Origin: Pelomonas sp. Root1217
GTDB lineage: Bacteria; Pseudomonadota; Gammaproteobacteria; Burkholderiales; Burkholderiaceae_C
Assembly: GCF_001425705.1 (NCBI RefSeq)
Contig: NZ_LMDC01000028.1
Location: 873,118-937,117, forward strand
DNA: 64,000 nt
Direction of reading: 5' to 3'
Positions 1-10,135 of this stretch are shown here, in pieces. A program made the translations under genes and the position numbers. The notes below the pieces were generated by a model that had not been told where the DNA came from, ran no database searches, and worked only from the letters and a program-made list of their open reading frames with translations. The stretch's first letter is position 1. Each line of letters begins with the position of its first letter.

Positions 1-82
1 TGACGCCGACAGTGATGTCAGCCTGGGCCGCCAGGCTCAGCGTGGCGGCCAGGGCCAGGGCGAGTTGTTTGAATGGCTTCAT
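1..82 (-). CDS. ABC transporter substrate-binding protein, N-terminal fragment
   Basis: Only the first 27 codons lie in the window; the gene runs off the left edge. The start is the ATG at 82, with GAGGAG upstream. The visible part is a classical Sec signal peptide (KPFKQ, a hydrophobic Ala/Leu core, AxA-type cleavage after AAQA) followed by DITVGV. Periplasmic binding proteins of the branched-chain amino acid type commonly begin their mature part this way. The gene is last in the paa operon, 29 bases after the tetR gene, so an aromatic-acid or amino-acid uptake role is plausible but not shown. Confidence 0.6.
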   Translation of the reverse strand, partial: MKPFKQLALALAATLSLAAQADITVGV

Positions 83-111
83 GGGGTCGTCTCCTCGGGA
101 TGTCATCGGGG

Positions 112-729
112 TTATGGAACGAGGGCGGGCTGGCGCAGTTGCACCGCGCCGAGGCCACCAAAGAACAGATCGCTGACCAGGGTAGCGAGTGCCTCGTGCG
201 TGAGCTCGCCGTCGGGCCGCAGCCAGGTGAAGGTCCAGTTGATCATGCCAAAAAGCAGCATGGTCAGCGGCTTGTGCAGCTTGGCTTCGCGCAGCTCGGG
301 CCGCAGCAGGCAGATGGCCGCGGCGAACTCGCTGACGACGCGGCGCTCCACGTCGAGCAGGCGTTCACGTTCGACGTCGGCGAGAAACTTGATCTCGCTG
401 GTCAGCACGCGGTGCTGGGCCTGGGCGTCGGCATAGGAACGCGTGAAGCGCTCGATGAGGGCGCGCAACTGCGCGTCGGGCGCCAGCTGCCGCGCCTTGA
501 CCTCTTCCACCAGCGCCAGCAGCGCATGCACATGGCTGTCGCAGATCTGGGCCAGCAGCTCCTGTTTGTCCTGGAAGTAGTGATACAGCGTCGGCTTGGC
601 CACGCCGCAGGCCTCGGCGACCTGGTTCATGGATGTGGCGCTGAAGCCCTGCTCGGCGAACAGGCGGGCGGCAGCGGCGAGGATGTCCTCACGCTGGGCT
701 TCGAAGCCAGGGGCGCGTTTGCGGGCCAT
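112..729 (-). CDS. paaR: TetR-family regulator of the paa operon (PaaR-like)
   Basis: A 205-residue TetR/AcrR repressor. The N-terminal helix-turn-helix lies at about residues 25-52 ([20 protein letters not shown]), followed by an all-helical ligand-binding domain. The ATG at 729 shares its A with the paaE stop (TGATG), which favours this start over an in-frame ATG 18 codons upstream inside paaE. In many Betaproteobacteria the paa genes are repressed by a TetR-type PaaR that is released by phenylacetyl-CoA. The position as a distal gene of the operon implies that it regulates itself through the palindrome in front of paaG. The assignment is by family and context. Confidence 0.85.
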   Translation of the reverse strand: MARKRAPGFEAQREDILAAAARLFAEQGFSATSMNQVAEACGVAKPTLYHYFQDKQELLAQICDSHVHALLALVEEVKARQLAPDAQLRALIERFTRSYADAQAQHRVLTSEIKFLADVERERLLDVERRVVSEFAAAICLLRPELREAKLHKPLTMLLFGMINWTFTWLRPDGELTHEALATLVSDLFFGGLGAVQLRQPALVP

Positions 730-1787
730 CAGCGCTCGTCGAAAGAGATGACGACCTTTTCGGTCAATGGATGCGCTTGGCAACTGAGGATGAAGCCGGC
801 AGCCACCTCCGCCTTGTCGAGCGCGAAGTTCTTGTCCATGCGCACCTCGCCCTCGATGAGTTTGCAGCGGCAGGTGGAGCAGACGCCGCTCTTGCAGGAG
901 AAGGGCACGTCCATGCCTTCGCGGGCGGCGGCGTCGAGCAGGCTGGGGTCGCTGGAATGGAACTCGATCTCGCGCGAGAGGCCGTCGCGGATGACGGTCA
1001 CCCGGGCTTGCGGCGCATCGCCGGGCTTGACCTCGTGCGGCACCGGCCGGCCGGACAGCGTCTCCGGCGTGCCGAAGCGCTCGATGTGGATTCGCTCTGC
1101 CGGGATGCCCGCGCCCCGCAGCGCGGCCTCGGCCTGGTCGTTCATCTCGAAGGGGCCGCAGACGAAGACCTCGTCCACGCTGCCTGGCGGCACCGGGCCG
1201 GCCAGGAAGGCGCTGAGCTTGCCGGCGTCCAGGCGCCCGCCGTACAGCGGCGCATCGACCACCTCGCGGCTGAAGATCAGGTGCAGCGACAGTCGCGTCA
1301 TGAAGCGGTTCTTCAGGTCTTCGAGTTCTTCCTTGAACATCGTCGACGCGGTGCGGCGGTTCGAATAGATCAGCGTCGCCCGTGCCGCCGGCTCACGCTC
1401 CAGCAACGCCGTCAGGATGGCAATGATCGGCGTGATGCCTGAGCCGCCGGCGATGAAGAGTACGTGACGACCGTCCTCGGACTTGGGCAGGACGAAGCGA
1501 CCTTGCGGCGGATACGACTCGATCACGTCACCGGGCTTCAGCTGATCGTGCACCCAGCTGGAGAAGGCGCCGCCATCGACGCGGCGAATGCCGACCTGCA
1601 GGCGGCGGTCGGAGCAGATGGAGTAGCTGCGACGCAGTTCCTGGCCGCCGACGCTGGCGCGCAGTGTCAGGTACTGACCTGGCTCGAACGCAAAGCCCTC
1701 GGGCGGGGCGTCGAAGCCGACGACCATCGCGTCGTCGGTGTCGCGTTCGACGCTGCTCACGCGCAGGGGGTGGAAGTGAAGTGCCAT
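729..1787 (-). CDS. paaE: Phenylacetyl-CoA epoxidase reductase subunit PaaE
   Basis: A 352-residue cytosolic reductase that passes electrons from NADPH through FAD and a 2Fe-2S cluster to the di-iron oxygenase PaaABC. An N-terminal ferredoxin-reductase FAD domain carries RSYSICS near residues 53-59. The nucleotide-binding domain has GGSGITP near 113-119. The C-terminal plant-type ferredoxin domain has cluster cysteines C298, C303, C306 and C336. The length is normal for PaaE. The gene starts one base after the paaD stop and its stop overlaps the tetR start, so it is translated within the paa polycistron. Confidence 0.96.
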   Translation of the reverse strand: MALHFHPLRVSSVERDTDDAMVVGFDAPPEGFAFEPGQYLTLRASVGGQELRRSYSICSDRRLQVGIRRVDGGAFSSWVHDQLKPGDVIESYPPQGRFVLPKSEDGRHVLFIAGGSGITPIIAILTALLEREPAARATLIYSNRRTASTMFKEELEDLKNRFMTRLSLHLIFSREVVDAPLYGGRLDAGKLSAFLAGPVPPGSVDEVFVCGPFEMNDQAEAALRGAGIPAERIHIERFGTPETLSGRPVPHEVKPGDAPQARVTVIRDGLSREIEFHSSDPSLLDAAAREGMDVPFSCKSGVCSTCRCKLIEGEVRMDKNFALDKAEVAAGFILSCQAHPLTEKVVISFDER

Positions 1788-1788
1788 C

Positions 1789-2259
1789 TCAGATGGGTTT
1801 GAAGTATTCGAAGGGTTCGAGGCACTCGATGCAGCGCCACGTGGACTTGCACGCGGTGGAGCCGAAGCGCGACAGCTGTTCCGTGCGGCCGCTGTCGCAG
1901 CGCGGGCAGCGCAGCCGCGGCACGATGCGGATGGCCTGCTCGCCGCTGCACTGCGGCGGCACGATGCCGTACTGCTGCAGCTTCGCGCGGCCCTCGGGCG
2001 TGATCCAGTCGGTGCTCCAGGCCGGCGCGCGCCGCATCGTCACCGTCACGTCGCCGAACTCGGCCAGCGCCGCACGCACGTCGTCGGCGATCAGCTCGGT
2101 GGCCGGGCAACCGCTGTAGGTCGGCGTCAGCACGACCTCGACGCCCGAAGCTGTCTCGCGCAGGTCGCGCACGATGCCCAGCTCCACCAGGCTGACCGCC
2201 GGGATCTCGGGGTCGGGCACGGCGGCGAGCTTGGCGCGGGCGGATTCCAGGTTCACCAC
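1789..2259 (-). CDS. paaD: Phenylacetyl-CoA epoxidase maturation protein PaaD
   Basis: A 156-residue MIP18/DUF59-type protein needed for maturation of the PaaABCE epoxidase. The N-terminal DUF59 core contains DPEIPAVSLVELGIV and the conserved TPTYSGCPAT motif, whose Cys is typical of Fe-S assembly factors. The C-terminus is a small four-Cys zinc ribbon (CPRCDSG, then CKSTWRCIEC). It overlaps the end of paaC by seven bases and is followed one base later by paaE. Confidence 0.94.
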   Translation of the reverse strand: MVNLESARAKLAAVPDPEIPAVSLVELGIVRDLRETASGVEVVLTPTYSGCPATELIADDVRAALAEFGDVTVTMRRAPAWSTDWITPEGRAKLQQYGIVPPQCSGEQAIRIVPRLRCPRCDSGRTEQLSRFGSTACKSTWRCIECLEPFEYFKPI

Positions 2260-3017
2260 ACGCCTCCGGGATACATGCGTTGCAGGTGCTGCATCGTCGC
2301 CAGCATGCGGCCCATGTGCTCGCTGTGGATGCCGTCGATGCCGTGCGGCTGCATCGCGCTTTCACGTGGCAACGTCAGAGTCGCTTCCTGCATCAGCGTG
2401 GCCCAGCGGGCGCGCCATTCGGGCTCCAGCACGTTCCACGCCGGGCCTATGCCGTCCACGCCATCAGCGGCGAACAACTCGTTGAAGTAGGGCCACAGCA
2501 CGTTCAGCGCCGCCTGCATGCGTGCCTTGGATTCGTCCGTGCCGTCGCCCAGGCGCACGACCCAGTCGCTGCTGTGCTGGCGGTGATAGCGCACTTCCTT
2601 CAGCGACTTGGCGGCGATGCCGGCCAGTTCGGTGTCGAGGCTGGTCTGCAGGCGGTCGTACAACAGCTCCAGCCAGATCGCCACAGCCGCGTTGCGCACG
2701 ACGGTCAGTGCGAAGTCGCGCCCGCCGCCACCGTCGCTCGGGCTGGCCGCCGCGTTGGGCAGTTCGACAAGCACGATGTTGCGGTAGTCGCGTTCCTCGC
2801 GCAGGAAGGCGAGCTGGTCCTCATCGCGGCCGGTACCTTCCAGTTGGCCGGCGTGGGTCAGCAGCGCACGCGCCTGTCCGAGCAGGTCCAACGCGATGTT
2901 GGACAGCGCAAGGTCTTCCTCCAGCACCGGTGCGTGGCCGGCCCATTCGGACAGGCGCTGGCTGTGGATGAGGCAGGTGTCGCCCAAGCGCAGGACGTAG
3001 GTGGTCTTGGCGTCCAT
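2253..3017 (-). CDS. paaC: Phenylacetyl-CoA epoxidase structural subunit PaaC
   Basis: A 254-residue ferritin-like protein that pairs with PaaA in the 1,2-phenylacetyl-CoA epoxidase. PaaC keeps the di-iron fold but acts mainly as a structural partner. Recognisable segments are LRLGDTCLIHSQRLSEW, DLALSNIALDLLGQAR and LYDRLQTSLD. The ATG at 3017 shares one base with the paaB stop; a GTG one codon upstream would give a four-base overlap instead. It sits between paaB and paaD in the standard ABCDE order. Confidence 0.95.
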   Translation of the reverse strand: MDAKTTYVLRLGDTCLIHSQRLSEWAGHAPVLEEDLALSNIALDLLGQARALLTHAGQLEGTGRDEDQLAFLREERDYRNIVLVELPNAAASPSDGGGGRDFALTVVRNAAVAIWLELLYDRLQTSLDTELAGIAAKSLKEVRYHRQHSSDWVVRLGDGTDESKARMQAALNVLWPYFNELFAADGVDGIGPAWNVLEPEWRARWATLMQEATLTLPRESAMQPHGIDGIHSEHMGRMLATMQHLQRMYPGGVW

Positions 3018-3310
3018 CACATGTGGTTCAGTTCGTCCGGCAGTTCATAGAACGTCGGATGGCGGTAGACCTTGTCGTCGGCCGGATCGAACAGGCTGCC
3101 CTTCTCCGTCGGGTCGCTGGCCACGATCTGCTCGGAGCGCACAACCCAGATGCTGGTGCCTTCCTGGCGGCGCGTGTAGACGTCGCGCGCCATCTGGATG
3201 GCCATGGGCGCATCGGCCGCGTGCAAGCTGCCGCAGTGCTTGTGGTCCAGGCCCGCCTTGCTGCGCACAAAGACCTCCCAGAGAGGCCACTCGTTTTTCG
3301 GATTGCTCAT
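3017..3310 (-). CDS. paaB: Phenylacetyl-CoA epoxidase subunit PaaB
   Basis: A 97-residue small subunit of the epoxidase. The conserved opening WPLWEVFVRSKAGLDHKHCG is followed by LHAADAPMAIQMARDVYTRR and SIWVV, all characteristic of PaaB. It bridges PaaA-PaaC heterodimers in the known complex. It lies 12 bases after paaA and overlaps the paaC start. The length matches the family (about 95 residues). Confidence 0.95.
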   Translation of the reverse strand: MSNPKNEWPLWEVFVRSKAGLDHKHCGSLHAADAPMAIQMARDVYTRRQEGTSIWVVRSEQIVASDPTEKGSLFDPADDKVYRHPTFYELPDELNHM

Positions 3311-3322
3311 TTTCTATTGTCC

Positions 3323-4327
3323 TCAGGCGGCTTGCGCCTTGGTGGCCTGCTTGCGCGCATGGACCAAGGCCGCGTCACGCACCCAGGCGCCGTCGCCCCA
3401 GGCCTTGTTGCGAGCGGCCAGGCGCTCACGGTTGCAGGGGCCTTCGCCGCCCACCACGCGCCAGAACTCGCTCCAGTCGATGTCGCCGAAGTCATAAGCG
3501 TCGCGCTCGGCGTTCCATTTCAGCGCCGGGTCCGGCACGGTCACGCCGAGGATGTCGGCTTGGGGAATGGTCGCGTCGACGAACTTCTGGCGCAGCTGGT
3601 CGTTGGTGACGCGCTTGATGCCCCAGCGCATGCTCTGCTCGGAGTTCGGCGAGTCCTTGTCCGCCGGGCCGAACATCATCAGCGACGGCCACCACCAGCG
3701 GTTCACGGCGTCCTGCACCATGGCCTTTTGTTGGTCCGTGCCCTTCTGCATCATCGTCAGCAGGCTTTCATAGCCCTGGCGCTGATGGAAGCTCTCCTCG
3801 CGGCAGACGCGGATCATGGCCCGCGCATACGGCGCATACGAACACCTGCACAGCGGCACCTGGTTCATGATGGCCGCGCCGTCCACCAGCCAGCCGATGA
3901 CGCCGATGTCGGCCCAGGTCAGCGTCGGGTAATTGAAGATGGAGCTGTACTTGGCCTTGCCCGACAGAAGCGCCTCGGTCATCTCGTCGCGGCTGGTGCC
4001 CAGGGTCTCGGCCGCGGCGTAGAGGTATAGGCCGTGGCCGCCCTCGTCCTGCACCTTGGCCAGCAGGATGGCCTTGCGCTTGAGCGTCGGCGCACGCGTG
4101 ATCCAGTTGCCCTCGGGCAACATGCCGACGATCTCGCTGTGCGCGTGCTGGCTGATCTGGCGCACCAACGTCTTGCGGTAGTGCTCGGGCATCCAGTCCT
4201 TGGCCTCGATGAAGTCGCCGGCGTCGATGCGGGCTTCAAACGCCTCCTCGCGCTGCAGGTCCTCCGCGGACTTCACGACCTTGGGCTTAGCTTCACGAGC
4301 CATCAGGTCCATCGCTTGCGTGTACAT
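3323..4327 (-). CDS. paaA: Phenylacetyl-CoA epoxidase catalytic subunit PaaA
   Basis: The 334-residue di-iron oxygenase that epoxidises the ring of phenylacetyl-CoA. The ferritin-like core has the iron-ligand segments [11 protein letters not shown] and [13 protein letters not shown], each with the paired Glu and His expected of the di-iron site. It starts 10 bases after paaK and ends 12 bases before paaB. Length and N-terminus (MYTQAMDL) are as usual for PaaA. Confidence 0.97.
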   Translation of the reverse strand: MYTQAMDLMAREAKPKVVKSAEDLQREEAFEARIDAGDFIEAKDWMPEHYRKTLVRQISQHAHSEIVGMLPEGNWITRAPTLKRKAILLAKVQDEGGHGLYLYAAAETLGTSRDEMTEALLSGKAKYSSIFNYPTLTWADIGVIGWLVDGAAIMNQVPLCRCSYAPYARAMIRVCREESFHQRQGYESLLTMMQKGTDQQKAMVQDAVNRWWWPSLMMFGPADKDSPNSEQSMRWGIKRVTNDQLRQKFVDATIPQADILGVTVPDPALKWNAERDAYDFGDIDWSEFWRVVGGEGPCNRERLAARNKAWGDGAWVRDAALVHARKQATKAQAA

Positions 4328-4337
4328 CGCTCGCTCC

Positions 4338-5632
<1,295 letters not shown>

Positions 5633-5636
<4 letters not shown>

Positions 5637-6061
5637 GCTTCGAACACCTTTCGTTCACCAAGCCGGCAGGAGCGGCCGCGGAACATCGCGATCAGGTCGC
5701 CGTTCTGGTTCTTCACTGCAATGTCGTACAACCCGGTGCGGCCCGCCAGCGAGGTTTCCTCGGCCGTCGCGGTCAACACGTCGCCCAGCTTGGCGCTCTT
5801 CAGAATGTCGATGCCAAAGCCCGACGCCACCGTCAGCGCATTGCGGGCGTTGCAGGCGAAGGCAAAGGCGGAATCAGCCAGCGTCGCAATCAGGCCGCCA
5901 TGGCAGATGGCGAATCCGTTCAGCATGTCGGCACGCACCGTCATCGTCACGACCGCGCGGCCGGGGCCGACCTGGGTGATCGCCATGCCCAGCATCTTGG
6001 TCGCGGCATCGTCCGCCAGCATGACTTCACGGACCTTTTCCGCTACGGCTTGCGCATCCAT
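5633..6061 (-). CDS. paaI: Hydroxyphenylacetyl-CoA thioesterase PaaI
   Basis: A 142-residue single hot-dog-fold thioesterase. The signature CHGGLIATLADSAFAFACN contains the HGG and catalytic Asp of PaaI enzymes. It hydrolyses dead-end CoA esters and so frees CoA when the pathway stalls. The ATG at 6061 shares one base with the paaG stop; a GTG one codon earlier is also possible. Confidence 0.94.
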
Positions 6062-6864
6062 CACCGATCCTTGAACTCGGGCTTGCGCTTGTCCATGAAG
6101 GCCGCCACGCCTTCCTGGTAGTCGTAGGAAAAGCCCAACTGGCTTTGCAGCGCTGCCTCGAGCTTGAGAGCGGGCTCGAAGTCGAGCTTCAGCGCTTCAT
6201 CCAGCGCGCGGCGGGTCTCCACCAGCGCCCGCGTGGGCATGCCGGCCAGCTTCTGCGCGATGGTCATGGCGGTGTCCTGCAACTCGGCATCTGGCACCAC
6301 GCGCGAGATCAACCCCAGCCGCTCGGCCTCCACCGCCTTCAGCTTGTCGCCCAGCAGCGCCAGCTCCAGCGCCTTGGCACGGCCGACGAGGCGCGGCAGC
6401 AGCCAGGTGCCGCCGCAGTCCGGCAGCAGGCCGATCTTGGAGAAGGCCTGGATGAAGCTGGCGCTTTCGCCCGCCAACACCAGGTCGCAGCCGAAGGCCA
6501 TGTTGGCGCCTGCGCCGGCCGCCACGCCGTTGACGGCGGCCACCACCGGGACCGGCATGCTGCGCAGCCGCAGCGCCAGCGGGATGTAGTAGTGGTCCAG
6601 CATGTGGCCAATGTCCTTCGGCGCCGTACCGGCCTCCCGGCTGGGCGCCACATGCGGGTCGGCCAGGTCCTGGCCGGCGCTGAAGGCGCGGCCGGCGCCG
6701 GTGATCAGCACGCAGCGCGTCGTGCCGTCCTCGGCAGCACCTTCCAGCGCCTGGCGGAGCTGGCCCAGCATGGCCGCCGTGAACGCATTGAGCGCCTCGG
6801 GGCGGTTCAGGCGCAGCAGGCGCACGGCGCCGTGCTGTTCAATCTGGATCAGGTGTTCGGACAT
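6061..6864 (-). CDS. paaG: 1,2-epoxyphenylacetyl-CoA isomerase PaaG
   Basis: A 267-residue crotonase-fold enzyme and first gene of the operon. It isomerises the ring epoxide to an oxepin-CoA. The oxyanion-hole segments are FSAGQDLADP (about residues 60-70) and VNGVAAGAGANMAFGCDLVL, and the downstream GLLPDCGGTWLLPRLVG carries the Asp typical of PaaG. The later pathway genes (paaF, H, J and Z/N) are not in this window. Confidence 0.93.
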   Translation of the reverse strand: MSEHLIQIEQHGAVRLLRLNRPEALNAFTAAMLGQLRQALEGAAEDGTTRCVLITGAGRAFSAGQDLADPHVAPSREAGTAPKDIGHMLDHYYIPLALRLRSMPVPVVAAVNGVAAGAGANMAFGCDLVLAGESASFIQAFSKIGLLPDCGGTWLLPRLVGRAKALELALLGDKLKAVEAERLGLISRVVPDAELQDTAMTIAQKLAGMPTRALVETRRALDEALKLDFEPALKLEAALQSQLGFSYDYQEGVAAFMDKRKPEFKDR

Positions 6865-6875
6865 GGAATTTCTCT

Positions 6876-6889
6876 ACCGACCGGTCGGT
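6876..6889. promoter_or_regulatory. TetR-type operator in front of paaG
   Basis: A perfect 14-base palindrome, ACCGACCGGTCGGT, lies 12 bases upstream of the paaG start. It has the length and form of a TetR-family operator, and the paa operon carries its own TetR gene. The site covers the expected transcription start, so binding would block initiation. The pairing with this regulator is inferred. Confidence 0.75.
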
Positions 6890-6891
6890 TA

Positions 6892-6920
6892 ATCGTAGGA
6901 GCGACCTTGATTTGGATCAA
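6892..6920 (-). promoter_or_regulatory. Candidate sigma-70 promoter of the paa operon
   Basis: Reading on the minus strand, TTGATC (6920-6915) and TACGAT (6897-6892) are separated by 17 bases, each matching four of six consensus positions. The predicted start falls inside the 6876-6889 palindrome. No other good promoter was seen between the kinase gene and paaG. Confidence 0.5.
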
Positions 6921-6938
6921 GTGCGCCGCGGGAAAACC

Positions 6939-7880
6939 CTAGTCTTTGATGATTTCGACGGCGTCGACCAGGGCGGCGACATGGCCCGACCGAGGCGGTG
7001 CAAAGCCCGAAGCCGTGCAGGCCGCGGCGCCGGCCGCCAGCGCCCAGCGCAGGTGGTGTTCGGCCGGTGCGCCGGCGTTGCGCATGAGGCTGTCCAGCAG
7101 GCCGGCCAAAGTCGAATCGCCGGCGCCCACGGTGTCCACCACGTCCACTCGGGGCGGCCTGCCCGTGGCCTCCTCGACGCCGTGATACAGCGTCGCCTCC
7201 GCCTTGCCGCGCGTCAGCAGCAGCCAGGCGCCGGGGTTCCAGGCGGCGATCTGCGCCAGGCCGGAACGGTAGTCGGGCAGGCGGAACAAGCCGCGCAGGT
7301 CCTCGTCGGACACCTTGATGACGTCGGCCAGCCGGCACATCTGCTCCAGCGTGTCGTCGTAGCTGGCGTCCATCGGCGGCGCGCGGAAGTTGGGGTCATA
7401 GCTGATCAGCCGGCCTTCCGCCTTCAAGGCCTCGGCCAGCGACAGCAGCCGCGCGGCAAGCGGCTGGCGCACCAGGCCCAGGCTGCCGAAGTGCGCCCAG
7501 CGCAGCCCACGCGTCCAGCCCACGGGCAGGCCCTCGGGACGGAAATGCAGGTCGGCGCTGTCCTGGCCAATGAAGAAATAGCGCGGCGGGTCGACCTCGT
7601 GCACCACGGCGAGCAGCGGCGGTCGCGGCAGTTGCTGTATGAAGCGCATGTCAAGGTTGGCTTCCTGACTGCATTGCCAGATCTCGGCACCAAAAGGGTC
7701 CTGGCTGATGGCGCCCGCAAAGGCGCTCAGCTGGCCCAGCGCCGACATCGCGACCGCCACATTCCAGGGTGCACCGCCGCAGGCGCTGCGCCAACGGTCC
7801 GGCCCGATGCGGATCAGATCGGTCAGCGCTTCGCCAAACGCAATGAACTGCGGCAAGTCGGGGTGAAGGATCTCGGCCAT
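6939..7880 (-). CDS. PfkB-family carbohydrate kinase (fructokinase-like)
   Basis: A 313-residue ribokinase/PfkB-fold sugar kinase. The N-terminal FGEALTDLI, the substrate-binding GGAPWNVAVAMSALG, and the C-terminal anion-hole motif DTVGAGDSTLAGLL with the catalytic Asp are all present. The ATG at 7880 (AEILHPDLPQFIAFGE) is preferred over an ATG 33 codons upstream, because the extra stretch looks non-coding and would run into the moaA start. The order of motifs resembles bacterial fructokinases, but the sugar cannot be fixed from sequence. Divergent from moaA, 72 bases apart. Confidence 0.85.
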   Translation of the reverse strand: MAEILHPDLPQFIAFGEALTDLIRIGPDRWRSACGGAPWNVAVAMSALGQLSAFAGAISQDPFGAEIWQCSQEANLDMRFIQQLPRPPLLAVVHEVDPPRYFFIGQDSADLHFRPEGLPVGWTRGLRWAHFGSLGLVRQPLAARLLSLAEALKAEGRLISYDPNFRAPPMDASYDDTLEQMCRLADVIKVSDEDLRGLFRLPDYRSGLAQIAAWNPGAWLLLTRGKAEATLYHGVEEATGRPPRVDVVDTVGAGDSTLAGLLDSLMRNAGAPAEHHLRWALAAGAAACTASGFAPPRSGHVAALVDAVEIIKD

Positions 7881-7952
7881 CCGTGCCGATTCAAACGCGC
7901 CCGGGCAAGCACCGCAAGTGCCAGGAGATTCGCCCGCTGACACAATCCCGGC

Positions 7953-9065
7953 ATGACCGCCCGCGTGATTCCCCTGCACGACGCCCGCCCGCTACGCGTC
8001 GCGCCGCCGGCCTTGGCCAGCCAGACCGGTCTCCCACTGGCCGACGTGCTAGGCCGGCCGCTGCGTGACCTGCGCATCTCGGTCACGGACCGCTGCAATT
8101 TCCGCTGCGGCTACTGCATGCCCAAGCAGGTTTTTGACAAACACCATGAATTCCTGCCCCATGCCGATCTCCTCAGTTTTGAGGAGATCGAGCGGCTGGC
8201 CCGGGTCTTCGTTGGCCTGGGCGTCGAAAAACTGCGCATCACCGGCGGCGAACCGACGCTGCGCCGCCACCTGGAAACCCTGATCGGGATGCTGGCCCAG
8301 CTGCGCACGCCCGATGGCCGCGAGCTGGACCTGACGCTGACCACCAACGGCTCCACGCTGGTGAAGAAGGCCGCCGGTTTGCGAGCCGCCGGGCTCAAGC
8401 GCCTGACCGTCAGCCTGGACGGGCTGGACGACGCCGTCTTCCAGCGCATGAACGACGTCGGCTTTCCCGTGGCGGACGTGCTTGCCGGCATCCACGCGGC
8501 GCAGGCCGTGGGCCTAGGGCCGATCAAGGTCAACATGGTCGTGCAACACGGCGTCAATGACGACCAGATCCTGGCGATGGCGCGCCACTTCAGGCACACC
8601 GGCATCGTGCTGCGCTTCATTGAATACATGGACGTCGGCGCCACCAACGGCTGGCGCATGGACCAGGTGCTGCCCAGTAGCGAAGTGCAGCGGCGCATCG
8701 CCGCCGAGTTCCCCATCACACCGCTGTCGCACAGCGCGCCGGGCGAGACCGCCGAGCGCTGGGCCTATGCCGACGGCGCCGGTGAGATTGGCTTCATCTC
8801 CAGCGTGACCCGGGCCTTCTGCGGCGACTGCAACCGCGCCCGGTTGTCGACCGAAGGCCGGCTCTACACCTGCCTGTTCGCACACCGCGGGCATGACCTG
8901 CGCGGTTTGCTGCGCGGCGAAGCTCCGGTCACCGATGGGCAACTCGCCAGCGCCGTCGCTGGTGTCTGGAGCGGCCGTGCGGACCGCTATTCGCAGTTGC
9001 GCAGCCAGGGCGATCCGACGCCAGATGGCGAACGTCGCGTCGAGATGCATTACATCGGTGGATGA
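7953..9065 (+). CDS. moaA: GTP 3',8-cyclase MoaA
   Basis: A 370-residue radical-SAM enzyme for the first step of molybdopterin synthesis. The N-terminal cluster motif is C48-x3-C52-x2-C55 (CNFRCGYC), followed by the SAM-binding [12 protein letters not shown]. The second, substrate-binding cluster uses the C-terminal CGDC motif and a Cys further on (YTCLF). The C-terminus ends in GG (HYIGG), as functional MoaA proteins do. It overlaps the following mobA start and provides cofactor for molybdoenzymes such as the formate dehydrogenase at 55-58 kb. Confidence 0.96.
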   Translation: MTARVIPLHDARPLRVAPPALASQTGLPLADVLGRPLRDLRISVTDRCNFRCGYCMPKQVFDKHHEFLPHADLLSFEEIERLARVFVGLGVEKLRITGGEPTLRRHLETLIGMLAQLRTPDGRELDLTLTTNGSTLVKKAAGLRAAGLKRLTVSLDGLDDAVFQRMNDVGFPVADVLAGIHAAQAVGLGPIKVNMVVQHGVNDDQILAMARHFRHTGIVLRFIEYMDVGATNGWRMDQVLPSSEVQRRIAAEFPITPLSHSAPGETAERWAYADGAGEIGFISSVTRAFCGDCNRARLSTEGRLYTCLFAHRGHDLRGLLRGEAPVTDGQLASAVAGVWSGRADRYSQLRSQGDPTPDGERRVEMHYIGG

Positions 9066-9618
9066 GCTTCACGCCGTCATCCTGGCCGGTGGCCGCGGCA
9101 CACGGATGGGTGGCGCGGACAAAGGGTTGCAGTTGCTGGACGGTCGTCCGCTCGTCAGCCACGTCATCGGACGCCTGGCACCACAGGCGCGCCGCGTGCT
9201 GATCAGCGCTAATCGCAATCTCGACGCCTACGCCGCCCTCGGTCACCCGGTCGTCAACGACCCGCACGGCCTCGAGTTCGCCGGCCCGCTGGCCGGCATG
9301 CTTGCGGGCCTCAATGCCATTCCCGACGACGCCTGGCTGCTGACCGCGCCCTGCGACTGCCCGCACCTGCCACTCGACCTGGCCGAACGCCTGCTGGCAG
9401 CCGCCCTGCCCTGCGGCCTCGCGTTTGCCCAGGCCGCGCGCGAACACCCGACGCATGCGCTGCTGCACGCCCGCCTGCGCGAGCCGCTGGCCACCCATCT
9501 GCAGGCTGGCGGCCGCGCCGTGCTGGGCTGGATGCGCTCGCAGCCGCATGGCGTCGCCCGCTTTGACGACGAGACTGCCTTTGCCAACCTCAACCACCTC
9601 ACCGACCTGCATGGCTGA
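9058..9618 (+). CDS. mobA: Molybdenum cofactor guanylyltransferase MobA
   Basis: A 186-residue nucleotidyltransferase that adds GMP to molybdopterin to make MGD/bis-MGD. The N-terminal signature [20 protein letters not shown] is diagnostic, and [12 protein letters not shown] matches the metal-binding region. I chose the GTG at 9058, which overlaps the moaA stop by eight bases and starts the protein right at the Rossmann strand. Longer in-frame starts would add a stretch antithetical to MobA. Formate dehydrogenases of the class encoded here use bis-MGD. Confidence 0.92.
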   Translation: MDELHAVILAGGRGTRMGGADKGLQLLDGRPLVSHVIGRLAPQARRVLISANRNLDAYAALGHPVVNDPHGLEFAGPLAGMLAGLNAIPDDAWLLTAPCDCPHLPLDLAERLLAAALPCGLAFAQAAREHPTHALLHARLREPLATHLQAGGRAVLGWMRSQPHGVARFDDETAFANLNHLTDLHG

Positions 9619-10135
9619 ACTTGTGATTCGCCCCATGGCCGAACCCGACCTGCTCGCCTACAAGGCGCTGCGCGACGCGATGCTGGCCGGCCACCCAGAC
9701 GCCTTCACGTCAGACGCCGAGACCGAAGGCCAGCGCGACCTGTCCAGCTACCGCAACCGCCTGGCCGGCGGCAGCAATGGCGGCACGCTGTTCACGCTGG
9801 TGGCGCTGGATGACGCCCGCCTCGTCGGCGCGCTGACCTGCGAGCGCGAACCGCGCGTGAAAGTCAATCACATCGCCCACCTGATCGGCATGATGGTGTC
9901 CGACACCCATCGCGGCCGCGGCATCGGACGGGCCCTGCTCGTCGCCACCATCGGCAGGCTCAGGGCCACGCCCGGCCTGGCGCAGGTCACGCTGAGCGTC
10001 ACGGCCACGAACCGCAACGCCATCGGCCTGTACGAGAGCCAGGGCTTCACGCGCTATGGCAGCCTGCCAGACGCCATACGGCTGCCCGATGGCCGCAGCC
10101 TCACCAAGGATCTGATGCGGCTAAGGCTCGATTAG
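9611..10135 (+). CDS. GNAT-family N-acetyltransferase
   Basis: A 174-residue GNAT protein. The acetyl-CoA pyrophosphate loop is visible as HRGRGIGRALL and is followed by the C-terminal motif NRNAIGLYESQGFTRYG. Its ATG lies eight bases inside mobA, so it is probably co-translated with moaA-mobA. The substrate is unknown. The 3' end overlaps the convergent YceI-like gene by 15 bases. Confidence 0.88.
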   Translation: MAELVIRPMAEPDLLAYKALRDAMLAGHPDAFTSDAETEGQRDLSSYRNRLAGGSNGGTLFTLVALDDARLVGALTCEREPRVKVNHIAHLIGMMVSDTHRGRGIGRALLVATIGRLRATPGLAQVTLSVTATNRNAIGLYESQGFTRYGSLPDAIRLPDGRSLTKDLMRLRLD

